Below, one piece after another: positions 1 through 11,492 of a stretch of 64,000 nt of DNA. The number at the start of each line of letters is the position of its first letter. Position 1 is the stretch's first letter. The notes under the pieces were generated by a model, which ran no database searches, had not been told where the DNA came from, and saw only the letters and a list, made by a program, of their open reading frames with translations. The translations under genes were made by a program, and so were the position numbers. The stretch lies in the NCBI GenBank assembly GCA_963575645.1, contig OY754469.1, forward strand, positions 42,800,753-42,864,752. The letters are read 5' to 3'. Origin of the DNA: Xanthostigma xanthostigma (lineage: Eukaryota; Arthropoda; Insecta; Raphidioptera; Raphidiidae).

Positions 1-430
1 TGCGAGTTGTCGCGATGTCGAGTCAACGTGCTTTGTTTAATGGTTGGCTTACACGTTGCGAGCTGCTGAGCTGACAGTAAAGGCATTGTGTACTCGCACG
101 CTAGTAGCTCGGCTCGCCTATGCTGTCTACATAATTCGAGTAGCTGCCTAGTCTCATGCAAGTTATCGCGATGTCGAGTCGACGTGCTTTGATTAAAAAA
201 ACTGTAATAAGATTCTTGCAACTGCTTGGTGACACTGGCAAGCTACTGCCGAACGCGTCTGAACGATACGAGTGATGTGCGAGTTGCTGTGAGGCGCTAG
301 GCGAGTGAAAATAAAAAGTGTTGAAGTAACTCGCATGCGAGCTACTATATAAAACTCGCACGTGGAAGTAACTCGGTGCGAGTTACTGCACTGCAGCTAC
401 TCGGCAAACCGACTCGCACGCTAGCTCACG
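1..430. repeat. Degenerate GC-richer repeat block
   Basis: The stretch is visibly richer in G+C than the following kilobases and is built from variants of TGCGAGTTRCT and its complement. A 39-bp block at 1-39 recurs at about 158-196 with a few differences, and the sequence near 41-60 is roughly inverted at 425-445, so this is an imperfect tandem and inverted repeat. The frames open across it are most likely repeat artefacts. It probably continues beyond the left edge. The family is not recognised. Confidence 0.55.
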
Positions 431-1620
431 CAACGTGTAAACCAGTCATAAAACACAATTTTCACAAAATTATTAATGATTATTTCATTTTCTGTCAGCT
501 GTGTGAATACCAATCAAGATTAATTATATCTATCAGGAACCATATAATTATTATCTGTTAATAACATTGTTAGAATATTTTACACAGTTTCCAGACAAAA
601 AAATGAAAGATTTAACACAAATATTGTATTGAATATTTTTTTTTTATCATGCGCAGATTTTATTTGGATACACTTTCTTTCTAATTAGACATCGCAGACC
701 ACAAAACGCAATTACAATACTCAAAGCACAGCATTCGTACGTGCTTAAAAGCTATTAAAAATTAAAATAATTAACGATGGATGTTGTTGTCGAGTTTGAA
801 AATAATAAAATAAAAAAGAAAACATTTTGAATATAAAAATCTTTTTGTTTTTTAAAATGGATTCGAAATAGCGCTCGTCGAGATAATTAACGATAGTATA
901 AAGCAGACGTTTGTAAGAGAAATAGGCAGGTATCTGGTGTGTGTGTGTGTATGTATGCAGTACATATTTATAATTAATGGCCTATTAGACAATCGCTTTG
1001 TAAAATCAACGTAATTATATCTCTTTATAGCAGCTTAGAGACAAATACAGTAATTAAAATGATATGTTCATTTATATCTATATATATGTACATTTCAGAG
1101 AAAATTCCATATAATATGTAAGGCATTTTATACAATGAGTCCAATTTAATATGAATTTTTATCCACTAACTAACGTCATTTAAAAATGTTTTGAGTTGAA
1201 ATCGCGACATATTCTTTGACAAGTATGTCATTACGGAACGGAACGATACTATTAACACTAACAATATTAATATATACTGCCATCATAACAGAAGAACGTG
1301 TTGTTTTTCTATAAATTTATGCATTTTTTTCTCAGTAACTGAACTTTTATTTTAATGTGGTTTTGCTAACAAAATTGTCATCATAAAAATAAATCAATTT
1401 TATAAACTCTGATAAGATTTTGTGCTACAAATAACTAGACAAATCATGTAATTTTATTGGACAAATTTTGAATAGCTACGAACTTGAAAACGATGTATAG
1501 AAACCAAATATTCCAGTCAAAGGAGTGTCCTACATTTTTTTAGTGTGGGATTATAGGTTAGAATCTACAAATACAAAATAAAACGAAGCGAAGAGATGAA
1601 TATGATCCTTGATTGATTAT
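431..1620. other. AT-rich DNA, no gene seen
   Basis: No convincing open frame, splice-linked exon or RNA gene is visible. There is a short TG-type microsatellite near 938-952 and many homopolymer A/T runs. It is best described as ordinary AT-rich intergenic DNA. Confidence 0.5.
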
Positions 1621-2157
1621 GATGTTTGGATGAAGAAATTCTTCGTAGCATAGGATCAGAAAAAAGCAATAAGTACTATGGTAGAAATTACATTTATTAT
1701 GCTGACGTTTCGACAATTATTTTTGTCATCTTTGGAGCTCAAATACGGTTTAGGATAGTATTTTTGTTAATTGTTTTAAAAAGAAAATAATACATACTTA
1801 CTTATAAAAATAGATTTGGGGAGGACGGGGTCAATTGTAACACGGGTCAATTGAAACAGTGACTGCAAAATGCAACAAAATGAGAAAATTATACAACTGC
1901 ATTGATGTACATTCAGTCACCAGCGACTCATTTTGTTGGTAGATGTCACTAAAATAGTCACTGTTACAATTGACCCGTGTTATAATTGACTCCGTCCTCC
2001 CCTACTTAAATGCTACAATGTCACTATTTTTTTAACTATTGAACGTCACTTTTATAAATGAAAAATACTTGTCGAAACGTCAGCATACTAAATGCAATTT
2101 CTACCATATAGCTTTTTTTTGATCCTATGCTACTAAGAATTTCTTCATCCAAACATC
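1621..2157. mobile_element. Palindromic element with a nested miniature element
   Basis: The left arm (about 1621-1736) starts GATGTTTGGATGAAGAAATT and is repeated in inverse at about 2059-2157, with some divergence. Each arm contains the motif CGAAACGTCAGC, which recurs in several hammerhead-like palindromes of this window. A second inverted repeat lies inside, at 1817-2003, starting GGGGAGGACGGGGTCAATTG and ending in its near complement; that looks like a separate miniature element inserted into the loop. Nothing is encoded. The palindrome resembles termini of Penelope-like elements or retrozyme relatives, which is inference. Confidence 0.6.
1817..2003. mobile_element. Nested miniature inverted-repeat element
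   Basis: About 187 bp with ~36-bp imperfect terminal inverted repeats (left GGGGAGGACGGGGTCAATTG, right its complement with one small change). It sits inside the larger palindrome at 1621-2157 and so was probably inserted later. Neither target duplication nor superfamily could be settled. Confidence 0.55.
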
Positions 2158-3041
2158 ACAAAATAAAACCATATTAATAGGAATTTTTCGGAAACTATTT
2201 CTACAGTAAAAAATTCACTGTAATTTTGACGGAAATATATCTCTACAAAAATGATGCAACATAAGCTTGTGATTGGTTAGATCTATTGTATCACGGCCAT
2301 TGATCTGTAAAATTGAAAACAAACCACTTACATAGTACATTTCTTTCTATTTCCCCAAAAACAATACGGTTCTTTGTCTTGACATAGTATAAAACTTGTT
2401 ATCAAAAGTTTGTTTAGATCCGCTTAACCGTTTAACCTTTGTCGTGCTCACAGTACAACAGACGAACAGAGCTTTTCCAAACACATATTTTTTGGATTTT
2501 TAGGTTGAATTTTTTTTCCTCAAGGTAGATACGTAAAATTATAAAATATAAATGCAAAGGTGCACATAATTAGCGGTATTCCACTATTTATGTTCTTACG
2601 TAACCACAGTGATTATAATATTGTTAACCGCTGCTTTTAATCACCATTGTTTAACATGCTATTTAAGTATAGTCACTTTGCTTAGTAGAATGAAAAACAA
2701 ACAAAAGTGATAACCCAGAGTTCTTATTTTGCTAATGAAACAGTGGTTATCGTTAGTAGAATAGATCTAATTGTCAGTTAATAGTCTCCTTCCTCTCGAC
2801 GACATTTTTTTAATTTAATTTTTGGGTGCCTAAAATTTGACTTTTTTTGAAATCATAGAAAACGCTAAATTTTGACATTCCAAAAAAAAAAACTTTGCGG
2901 ATTATTCACAAATTTCCTCAAAACTACGTAAACATTTTTTGTCTTTCACTGTCATTTTTTTAATCTAACCAATCAGTAATCACATATATACGTCATAGCA
3001 ACTGGTGAAGAATTACTGTATTACTATCTCACTTTGTATAC
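2158..3041. other. AT-rich DNA, no gene seen
   Basis: No supported coding or RNA gene. Several phrases near 2580-2770 (GTGGTTAYCG / CGRTAACCAC type) look like decayed inverted repeats, but boundaries cannot be drawn. Confidence 0.4.
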
Positions 3042-3283
3042 ACGACCCCGCAATTGTTTTTTTTAAAGAACTCCCACCAGACGCCTTCCCCTTTTCACAA
3101 CGCAAAAAACAACCCATCGCATCAACACGACCTCGTAATGGTTTTTTTTAAGAACTCCCACCAGACGCCTTCCCCTTTTCACTGCGCAAAAAAACCCATA
3201 GCATCAACACGACCCCGTAATTGTTTTTTAAAGAACTCACCCCAAACGCCATTCTTTTTTCATTGCGCCAAAAAAAAAATTAT
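3042..3283. repeat. Tandem repeat, three units of ~85 bp
   Basis: Three consecutive units begin ACGACC at 3042, 3127 and 3209, with lengths 85, 82 and about 75 bp. Each contains AAAGAACTCCCACCAGACGC or a close variant and a CCCTTTTCAC-type tract followed by an A run. The first two units are very similar and the third is more diverged and truncated. The 93-codon open frame across it is a by-product of a unit lacking stops, not a protein gene. Confidence 0.8.
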
Positions 3284-5090
3284 AAAAATCAATTTTAAAA
3301 CGGTTAATAACACTCTTACATGTTATATAAAATAATAATTGTGTATTTTCAATGGATATTTTGCATTTCGAGTTATTGTACTCTAACCTAATTTTTTTTC
3401 TAAAAATAAAAAATAGCGGAGCAAGTATAGCATTAATTCAAGGAAACAATTTCCATGTATAAAAGTAAACGCACGGTATATATAAGCATATACCTGTATG
3501 AATACACACTTCTAGTAACATATTATATGTATAATTACAGGAGCTAGAGAAAAATTGTTTTTAAGTATAATATTTTTTTGTTTACTCTTCCTTGTATATA
3601 AAATATTTCAATTTAGTATTCACTTAAATTATTGTAGCGAAATGTTGTTGCTAGTAGTTTATGTGATGTTCAACTCATATTAATGATGCAAAGAAGGACT
3701 AACCATAACAGGGATGGATCAGGAACTAACTTAACGTGCTCATTTCTTGTTTCGTAAATTCTCTTGTGACTACCAATAATATATATTTATTAAATTCAAC
3801 AACTTTAATTCCACACTTTTTTTACACACCTAAGTAAGGTCATCGCAACATTTTTATTTTTAATTGTTTCATAGTTCAGTGTTTTGTTGTGCGACCTATA
3901 TATAATATTGCTAGATGGTCAGAATAAAGCTCAAGGAAATTGTTTTTGAAAAATCAACAATATAAAAAAATGCTGTCAATGTTTTATACTTTTAATGAAA
4001 ATGTAATTTTTGCAATACATACTATATACAAAAAGATAGTAAACTATAGACGCTCGGAATGTCAGTTTACAGTCATTTATCGTATAGTATACATATAGGT
4101 TTTCAATACAACCGTCAACTCTTAGTGGAGTACTCACTATTCTAGATATCATGGATACAAAATCAAAGCCATAGGTTGCTTGAAACTTTAAGATCTAAAA
4201 ATGTCTCTAAAAACTCTATGAATTTAAAAAAAATGCGAAATTATGTTTTCATTTGCAATGTTAAAAATTTATTCACTTACACGAAACTTTTCAGGATTTA
4301 TATTTTCTGAATAGAGATCATAATAGATGATATATCTGGTAGTAAACTGACAAGCAGAAGGTTTGTATGTACAGAAAGCAATGAGAAACAAGAACTGGAG
4401 GAGGTTGATTGAAGAAATAGAAAAGATTAGAGGCTGAGAATTATGGAGTACATTCTAAATCTATCTCTAGATACAGACTTTGTGTTAAGCTTTGATTGGA
4501 ACACCAAACTGGAACACCAATTGATCTGACTCCAGCCAAACGATTAATTATGTTTCCTTGATTTGTCATCGTCGAATCTTCGAAATCATGTTCGCTCATC
4601 CTTGAGGCTTAAGAGATCGCACCGTAACGTAGGTACAAGTAAGTGTTGAACCAGGATCATTAAGGCTGGTTATGTGCACAAACACACATTACATACATAT
4701 GTATATGAAAGGCAGCCAGTCTCAGGCGCATTCTTTATGGTTATGTGGACATCAATAAAGTGTAAATAATAATAACATTCCCATACTGGGCGACGACTCA
4801 TTCTCCCTCCGTTGCGTTTCTCCTTTTTTGTTCTTAACCACTCATACTCATTGCTGGTGCAGTGTTCTTATACTTATTACTATCCGTATGTGTGTGTGTG
4901 TGTGCGTGAACTGCATCTATCTACCTCATGGAGCTTTTATGAATGGAATGCGATGCAAGGCTGTACCCAATCTCTGTCTCGCTTAAGTTCCCAGGTCTCG
5001 AACGAGGACGCGTCCTTTGAAAATTACGAAAACATCTTAAAAAATCATTGCATTATTTTACTGTCGTCTGTAATAGCAGGAATTTAAAAA
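3284..5090. other. AT-rich DNA, no gene seen
   Basis: Only short frames occur. A TG microsatellite is at about 4888-4905. The sequence after 5090 carries a GTTACCCGCGGCTTCGCAC phrase that is common at 3' ends of dispersed insect repeats, so a decayed element may begin before it. Confidence 0.4.
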
Positions 5091-5260
5091 GGGCAAGCCG
5101 TTACCCGCGGCTTCGCACTCGGTTGAGACGAAACACGGATGCGTTCCTATTATTTGGCATAGTTACCTACTCCTTATAGTCGACCCATCAAGAACGAATT
5201 TTATGCAAATCATACCCAAAACGGATTTTTCACCTACCGTCACATATATATAACTCTCCT
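5091..5260. repeat. Fragment of a dispersed repeat with CCGCGGCTTCGC motif
   Basis: The phrase ACCCGCGGCTTCGCACTCGG near 5102-5121 is typical of interspersed repeats scattered through insect genomes (from memory). It is followed by decayed AT-rich sequence and then a CT-rich tract (about 5248-5290). No coding frame. Confidence 0.35.
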
Positions 5261-5998
5261 TCCTTCTCTCTCTATCTTCCTCTCTCCTTCTGGAAATCTT
5301 ATATTGATCTTCCCACGGCAAGCATCCACACCCATCCACGTTTCAAATGCAAATTTCGCTGAGTTATCTGCACCAAACACGTCTATTATATTATGTCACT
5401 GCACAGTAAGGAAAAACCAAAGTTTTCTGTAGAAAATTCGGGTAAAAATTTCAGATTGTCGAAGACATTTTCGTAATTTTTATCGCTGGTGAACATGAAC
5501 TCCGTTTCAATTACCGAAGTATTCTGGATTTGATTGCAACGCATTGGCGAAGCAGTTGAAACATACAGAAGAAAGCTATAAGAATTATCTAGAATCTCGG
5601 TGTTCGTGATAGCTCCAAATATTATTTAAAGACAAATCTAATACTAACTGTTCCATCTATTTATATATCATTCACTATATTGCATTTGCAGAAGTATATT
5701 GGTAGCTATCTAACGCGCAGAATTACCAAATGCGTAACAATAACTCAGTTTTGCTTCCCAAACTTAACCTAAATCTTTTTCGAAATAGCCCTCGAAACTC
5801 TACTTTAAAATACTGTCTTCATACTGACATGAAGACACTACTATTCCCCAAATTTAAAAGAAAGCTTAAGTCACTGTTAATTAAAGCTTGTTAATATTCT
5901 GCTAATGAATTTACCGGATGTATTTTTTAATTGTAATTAATTTATGAATCCTGCGTATAGTTGTTTCCGATAATAAAATTCTATTTTATATAGTCTAA
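5261..5998. other. AT-rich DNA, no gene seen
   Basis: No open frame of interest, no RNA gene and no clear repeat boundary. Confidence 0.4.
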
Positions 5999-6322
5999 GA
6001 TCCCGATTTGGCTCGATCTTCACCCACCGAGTTTTCTAATGAAGTTTGAATTTTGATAATATAATGTATTAATGAAGAAAAATTAATATGGTTGCCATTC
6101 AATTTCTTGGCACAAATATTTTTAATAAAAAATTAAAGTTGTTAATTTGATCGTATCTAAATAAATCCGATAAAATTAACAACTTCAATTTAATTATTAA
6201 AAATAGTTGTGCCAAGAAATTTAATGGCAACCAAATCAATTTTTCTTTATTAATACATCATATTATCAAAATTCAAATTTCATTAGAAAACTCGATGGTA
6301 AAGATCGAGCTAAATCGGGATC
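5999..6322. mobile_element. 324-bp palindromic miniature element
   Basis: Two arms of about 155 bp face each other around a loop of ~15 bp. The left arm begins AGATCCCGATTTGGCTCGAT at 5999 and the right arm ends with its near complement at 6322. The arms differ at several positions, so the insertion is not recent. Nothing is encoded; the transcript would fold into a long hairpin. Confidence 0.75.
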
Positions 6323-6998
6323 TTGTACTAATAACGAACTCTTTTCTCGCACCTCGACCTCTAGGATCGTATAATTCCTATTCCTTTATAAAAGTTTCAT
6401 GAACTACATATTATGCAAAGTTTCATACGTATACAAAACCTAGGAAACTTGCATTTTATTTGTGGATATAATTATTTTAGTCAAATTGCATACCACACTA
6501 TTATATAAATAAATGTAGAGGTGCACTTACATCCTGAGTGTTGATATAAAAATATAAAAGGCATTTTTCTTTTGTGTAATAAGATTTTCTCTTTATAATT
6601 ATTTTTTCAATTTGGAAAAAGTACAAAGTTAATTTGAAGTATACTACGCAATTATTTATTATAAGTTTTAACAATGGACCGTAGATGTAGAAAAATTAAT
6701 GTTCTCATGGAAAATTCGAATATTATATAATCAAGCACGGTTTGAAGAAGAATTGAGAGATTTTCAAAAAGAGTTTATTGACATGAAAGTACAAATATTT
6801 CGTTTACTAAAAACATGCCTATCTAAATGTAAAGATTTTAAACTAAATTTTAATTCATATAAGGAATTGTAGTCAACTGGGCAACAGGAGGATTTCAAGT
6901 TCAAAAATATTGACATTTGACATACATATATCAAAGTTACCTCTGTCACCGGTAATAATACCTACACATTTAGTTATAAACTATAAGTTACCGATGAC
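6323..6998. other. AT-rich DNA, no gene seen
   Basis: A 61-codon frame on the minus strand (6764-6949) has no recognisable domain and no supporting context. No other structure was found. Confidence 0.35.
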
Positions 6999-7163
6999 CA
7001 GCGCCGGATTTAACTTTTTGGTGCCCTAGCTTTTTATAGTGAACCGTGCCCTAGTTTTTCTCTTTTTAACCGACGAAAAACAAAAACGGAGGAGGTTCTC
7101 AAGTCGACGCGTATATTTTTTTTTTTAATTTTTTTTTTTATTTTATTTTTTTTTTTTTATTTA
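6999..7163. repeat. hAT-like terminus followed by GGAGGAGGTTCT repeat head
   Basis: CAGCGCCGGATTTAAC at about 6999 resembles the CAGGGCCGGATTTA terminus of hAT elements; a related complete copy lies at 17939-18190. No partner end was found. It is followed by CCGACGAAAAACAAAAACGG and AGGAGGTTCTCAAGTCGAC, the head of a repeat whose relative lies at 46429, and then a T-rich tract. Confidence 0.45.
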
Positions 7164-7652
7164 TGTATGACCACGCATAACTTTTTACAGAGCAGTCCGA
7201 TTTTGATAATTTTTTTTTGTTTGAAAGGGTATACCCCGAAGTTGGTCCCATATAAATTTGGTAAAAAAATTCCAACCCTAAGGGTAGGAAAACAGGGGAT
7301 AATTGATTGTTCACTCACTGATTGTAATGTATGACCACACATAATTTTTTACCGAGTAGTCCAATTTTGATAATTCTTTTTTTATTGGAAAGGGTATACC
7401 CCGAAGTTAGTCCCATATAAATTTGGAAAAGAAATTTCAACCCTAAGGGTAGGAAAACGGGATTATTGATTGTTCACTCACAGATTGTAATGTATGACTA
7501 CGCATAACTTTTTACAGAGTAGTCCGATTTTGATAATTATTTTTTTATTGGATAGGGTATACCTCGAGGTTGGTCTCATATAAATTTGGAAAAAAATCCT
7601 ACCCTAAGGATGGGAAAATAGGGGTGATTTATTGTTCACTCACAGATTTTCA
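7164..7652. repeat. Tandem repeat, three units of ~164 bp
   Basis: Units start TGTATGACCACGCATAACTT (or variant) at 7164, 7328 and 7491. Each contains AAAGGGTATACCCCGAAGTT and CCCTAAGGGTAGGAAAA and ends GATTGTTCACTCACWGATT. Units differ by a few per cent. The block is the middle of a composite repeat whose 5' head is at about 7050 and whose 3' palindrome follows at 7707-8201. No protein is encoded. Confidence 0.85.
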
Positions 7653-7706
7653 TGCTGAGTTGTGTATTACAATTATAAATTATATAGCCACAAAAAATGA
7701 TAAAAT

Positions 7707-8201
7707 AAAAACTTTTTAACAAAAAAATTAAACCGCCGAAAAACTGAAAAGCAAAAAATAATAAATCTTTTTATTTAACTAAGTTCTATCTAAGTAGTTG
7801 AACGTATGTGACAGTCTAGTATATCTAAGTAATTTTGAGTCGGCGTCAAACAATCAATGAACAAAGATCACTAAAAGAAATAAACAAATCAAATTAACAA
7901 TGATACGTGAAATCTCCAGCGATAAACATTAACATTCCAAACATGCGCTCTCCACACGACCACTCGCAAAGACGTGTGCCCTCAGTGTGTGCCCGTTCGT
8001 GTTGCTCTGTCGCTGACATTAACTTCGTGAACGCTCAGAGATTTTCGGCGAAGGATTGTTGACGCCGACTCAAAATTACTTAGATATACTAGACTGTCAC
8101 ATACGTTCAACTACTTAGATAGAACTTAGTTAAATAAAAAGATTTATTATTTTTTGCTTTTCAGTTTTTCGGCGGTTTAATTTTTTTGTTAAAAAGTTTT
8201 T
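7707..8201. mobile_element. 495-bp palindromic element, ~147-bp arms
   Basis: The left arm (7707-7855) and right arm (8056-8201) are near-perfect inverted repeats, starting AAAAACTTTTTAACAAAAAA and ending in its complement. The ~200-bp spacer (7856-8055) is non-coding. Shorter palindromes at 46697-46955 (phrase AACAAAAAAATTGAACCGAC) and 51411-51669 look like the same broad family. No target duplication is obvious. Confidence 0.75.
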
Positions 8202-8641
8202 TTGTTGTTTTGGTTCATATGGTCTTCTTTTAATATGTTTGACTCACTTTCTAAAGTTTGACTATTTTTCATAATATTTGATCCATGAAGTTCTGTGCAA
8301 ACATATCGTATAATTTTTATTCGGAAGTCTGAAAACTGAAACAAGTATTCTCGTAATGTGGTGCCCCCTCTGTGGTGGGGTCCTAGGCCGGTGCCTAATG
8401 TGCCTATAAATGCATATCTGCGACGATAACAGAAAAACAAAAAATGTGTATGAAGGTTTCTCACTCACAAAAAAGTGTCTATTTTACATGTGTTAATTAA
8501 AAATGTGGAACGAGTATTACAATCTCTTAAAAATATTCTAATGAGTAGTGTGATTAAAATTTAAAAAAAATATATTTATGATCTATTTATAACGGAAAAT
8601 AACTTTCAAATCTTTGATTAACGTCTGATTAGAATTCTTCC
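8202..8641. other. AT-rich DNA, no gene seen
   Basis: Overlapping minus-strand frames of 91 and 68 codons (8189-8468) are open in two frames at once and match nothing recognised, so they are probably chance. A GTGGTGCCCCCTCTGTGGTG phrase near 8360 is locally GC-rich. Confidence 0.35.
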
Positions 8642-8730
8642 ATAAATAAAATTATCGAACAATTTTTCAGACAAATATTATATTTATATTATTATATTTG
8701 TCTGAAAAATTGGTCGATAATTTTATTTAT
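8642..8730. repeat. 89-bp palindrome of the GTCTGAAAAATTGG family
   Basis: Arms of ~38 bp read ATAAATAAAATTATCGAACA on the left and the complement on the right. The right arm phrase TTTGTCTGAAAAATTGGTCG recurs near 34225, 57630 (inverted) and 63020, next to sequences with CCGAAAC motifs. It appears to be a head-to-head junction of the terminus of one repetitive element. Confidence 0.75.
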
Positions 8731-9321
8731 TGAGGAAAATAACTTTCTTCAAAATTTTTTTTTATATTATAACCTGTATTTCTAGCATACTTTACTGATA
8801 CTTAAAATGACGAAACAATTTAATACTTTGGAGTAACTGTTAGTGAAGATGCCAGTGAACTTTTATATTACGATATGGATAATAAATAATAATTAAACAG
8901 TAGAAGATGCATAGATCAATGATGTGCAGGCTATGATGGCTACAACCATTGCCATTGTTTTTGCATGCGTTCGAGAATAAATCATACTCTCTAACATCTT
9001 ATATCGTGTAATTGTACACTGCAAAATACATAATAATTTATAATTCAAGAAAATAATATTTATCACTTGAAGATATGCGAGTTTCGATTGCTTCTTTATT
9101 ATGCTTGCTTTCTTGTAAAGCACTGCTGACATTACCCAGTCTGTCTTACAGCTAGATAATTTATTTCTCATAGCGTCAAAAACATTAATTTAAATATGAC
9201 AAGTCAAAAACAAAATAGCTGTCAATCTAAATGACACCGAGCTGACATGGCGAAACCATATTCAGGTCAAGAGGAAGCAGCTGGTTGAAAAATGAAAAAA
9301 AATCTTTAGGTTTATCGGAAG
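8731..9321. other. AT-rich DNA, no confirmed gene
   Basis: A minus-strand frame of 92 codons at 8893-9171 contains a charged stretch followed by a hydrophobic C-terminal region, but no domain is recognised and no exon links were found. The region otherwise only leads up to the transposon at 9322. Confidence 0.35.
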
Positions 9322-9637
9322 GAAATTGAATCGACGAGTGGAAGAAGAGTTTAAGTCCAAAAATATGAGATTTTAAAGTGAGATAGCCAAATATCTAAAA
9401 ACGTACATATCTATGCACTGAGCGAAAGAACAGTTCAATTTCTGCTAACAGTAAGCGTACCGAGTTGTGTGGATATAAGCAGTGAGCGAAAGAGCAGTTC
9501 ATGTCCAGGACTTAAACTATTCTTTCACTCACCGTATATGACACTGAAAGTAACATAACCTCAAAGTTTGTCTATGTACATGTGATGTAATATTAGTGTT
9601 GTTGCTTAAAATAAGAGTTGATTTATTTAAAAAGGAA

Positions 9638-11492
9638 ATGTCTAGCCATGATAGTAATAGTGAAGATAATGTTGGTGAAACGCAAGGCAAAAAAAGAGTA
9701 AAAAATGTGAATGACTGGAAGAATAATAAGCGGAAACTTGCTAGGTTAGCAGGTGAATCATACACAAGCACCTCGGGAAAATTTGTTGCCGCGAAGAAAA
9801 CGGGAAATCCATGCAGGTAAGATGTACCTAATGTATTTATAATTGGAAAAGTTATAATAATTCAATATACACTTCTATAGTTGTAGAAAACAGTGCACAG
9901 AAAAATTCACAGATGAAGAGAAACAAAATGTTATTTCGAAGCTATATTCTGGACAACCGAAAAATGAACAAGATACCTTTCTCATGAGTTTAATTGAGGT
10001 AAAACCAGCCATGAGGAAAAGACAAAGGATTGAGGACAGTAAAATTTCAAAAGAAAACACGTTTATGTATTTTGCAATGCACAACAGCAGTAGGATACCT
10101 GTTTGCAAAACAGCATATATGAGTCTTCATGCATTATCACAGTGTCAAGTACAACGTTTGAAAGGTATACTCGTAGATGGGAAATCTCCTCAGGATATGC
10201 GAGGAAAGCATAATACACGGTCACATCTGCTGGCTACAGACTTAATAGTAAAAATCAATGAACATATTAGTTCGTTTCCTACGAAAACCACACATTATGG
10301 TTCCAAACCGGTAACTTACCTGGATGCTAGATTAACCGTGAAAGCAATGCATTCACTTTTTATCAAGAAGTATCCTGATCTAAAAGGTAAAGTGAAATAT
10401 GAGTTTTATCTAAAATACTTCCGAGAAAATTTCCATTTTCGATTTGGAAGACCGCAGGTTGATGTCTGTTCTACTTGTGAGGCCTTAGGTACCAAGCTAA
10501 GGGATCCACGTTTGAACGATAACGCAAAAAGGGTTGCAGCAGCTGAACTCATGGTTCATAAGCGAAGAGCAAAAAAGTTTTACAGTAAAATACAAGAAGT
10601 ACAAAACCTGTGTGCTAATAATCCAGAAATTTCGGGTTTTACATTTGATTATATGCAAAACCTCCCAATGCCTCACATTCCGGTCCAGGAAATATTTTAT
10701 TACAGACAACTTTGGTTTAACTCTTTTGAAATACATGATTTGGGCAACGATAATGGCTACTTCTATGTCTATCACGAAGGCCAAGCTAAAAAAACCCCAG
10801 ATGAAATATGTACGTTTCTCAACGATTATATCACAAACCATATACCCCCAGAAGTAAAAGAGCTACACTTGTTTTCTGATGGGTGCCCCGGTCAAAACCG
10901 AAACCATACGGTTGTACGTTTCTTGATGGGCCTACAATCCACAAAACGATTTAATAAAATCTACCATCACTTCCCTGTACGAGGACACTCGTTTCTCCCT
11001 TGTGACAGAGATTTTGGTACAGTGAAGAGGGCTGTGCGAAAATATGACCGTTTATACGTTCCTGAGGAATATATGGAAATTATAAGGACTTCTCGAAAAA
11101 ATAAACCTTTCTTTGTAAAGGCTATCACGTATAAGGATATCATAGACTATAAGAACTGGTGGCCTGCTTTTTTCAAAAAGACTGGCAAGTCTATTGAAAA
11201 AAATGATACTTTTGGTATATCAAAATACCGCCAGTTTTTGTATGACAGTAATATGCCAGGTTATGTAACCACTAAAGAGTTTATTGGGGGACTTATCTCT
11301 CACACTTTCAAGCTGATTAAACCAAACGTGACACCAGAGTTGCCCAAAAATGCAGCTTACTCAGAGCCAGTTCCAATCAATAAAAATAAACTGGATGATT
11401 TGAGAAAGATCACTCAATATCTGAGTGAAGATAATTTGGAATTTTACAACCACATCTTATCCTGGAAGACAACTGCTGAAGACAATGAATGA
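9638..11492 (+). CDS. Transposase-like protein, 596 aa, two exons
   Basis: Exon 1 is 9638-9816 and exon 2 is 9881-11492, joined by a 64-bp GT-AG intron; the join is in frame and merges the Cys-rich stretch ...NPCSCRKQC.... The start MSSHDSNSED is preferred to an upstream in-frame ATG at 9596, because the latter adds 14 hydrophobic residues unlike the acidic head usual in such proteins. Visible motifs: Cys cluster at residues 59-65; VCSTC knuckle at 256-259; FDYMQNLPMP with Asp316; LFSDGCPGQNRN with Asp393; RGHSFLPCDRDFG with Asp435/437. These three acidic blocks are candidates for an RNase-H-fold DDD catalytic triad. The layout matches proteins I know as DUF7869-containing, common in insects as multicopy loci. 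It lies inside 37-bp inverted repeats and should act in trans on them. No stop or frameshift is seen. Exact superfamily is inferred. Confidence 0.85.
9817..9880 (+). other. 64-bp intron of the transposase gene
   Basis: It begins GTAAGATG directly after ATGCAG and ends TTCTATAG before TTGTAGAAAACAG. Removing it joins the two open frames with no residue lost and puts three cysteines within seven residues, which supports the prediction. Confidence 0.8.

Noticed and set aside
1..430. CRISPR-like array at the left edge
   Set aside because: The repeats are irregular and diverged and the DNA is clearly eukaryotic. There are no regular spacers or cas genes.
3054..3335. 93-residue frame with internal repeats
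   Set aside because: The repetition follows from the 85-bp tandem DNA units; there is no sign of coding constraint.
9596..9637. Upstream in-frame ATG for the transposase
   Set aside because: It would add 14 mostly hydrophobic residues. MSSHDSNSED is a more plausible head, though the upstream start cannot be excluded.
10497..10841. Minus-strand 114-residue frame within the transposase gene
   Set aside because: It is the antisense shadow of the 596-residue coding sequence; the plus-strand gene has clear motifs.
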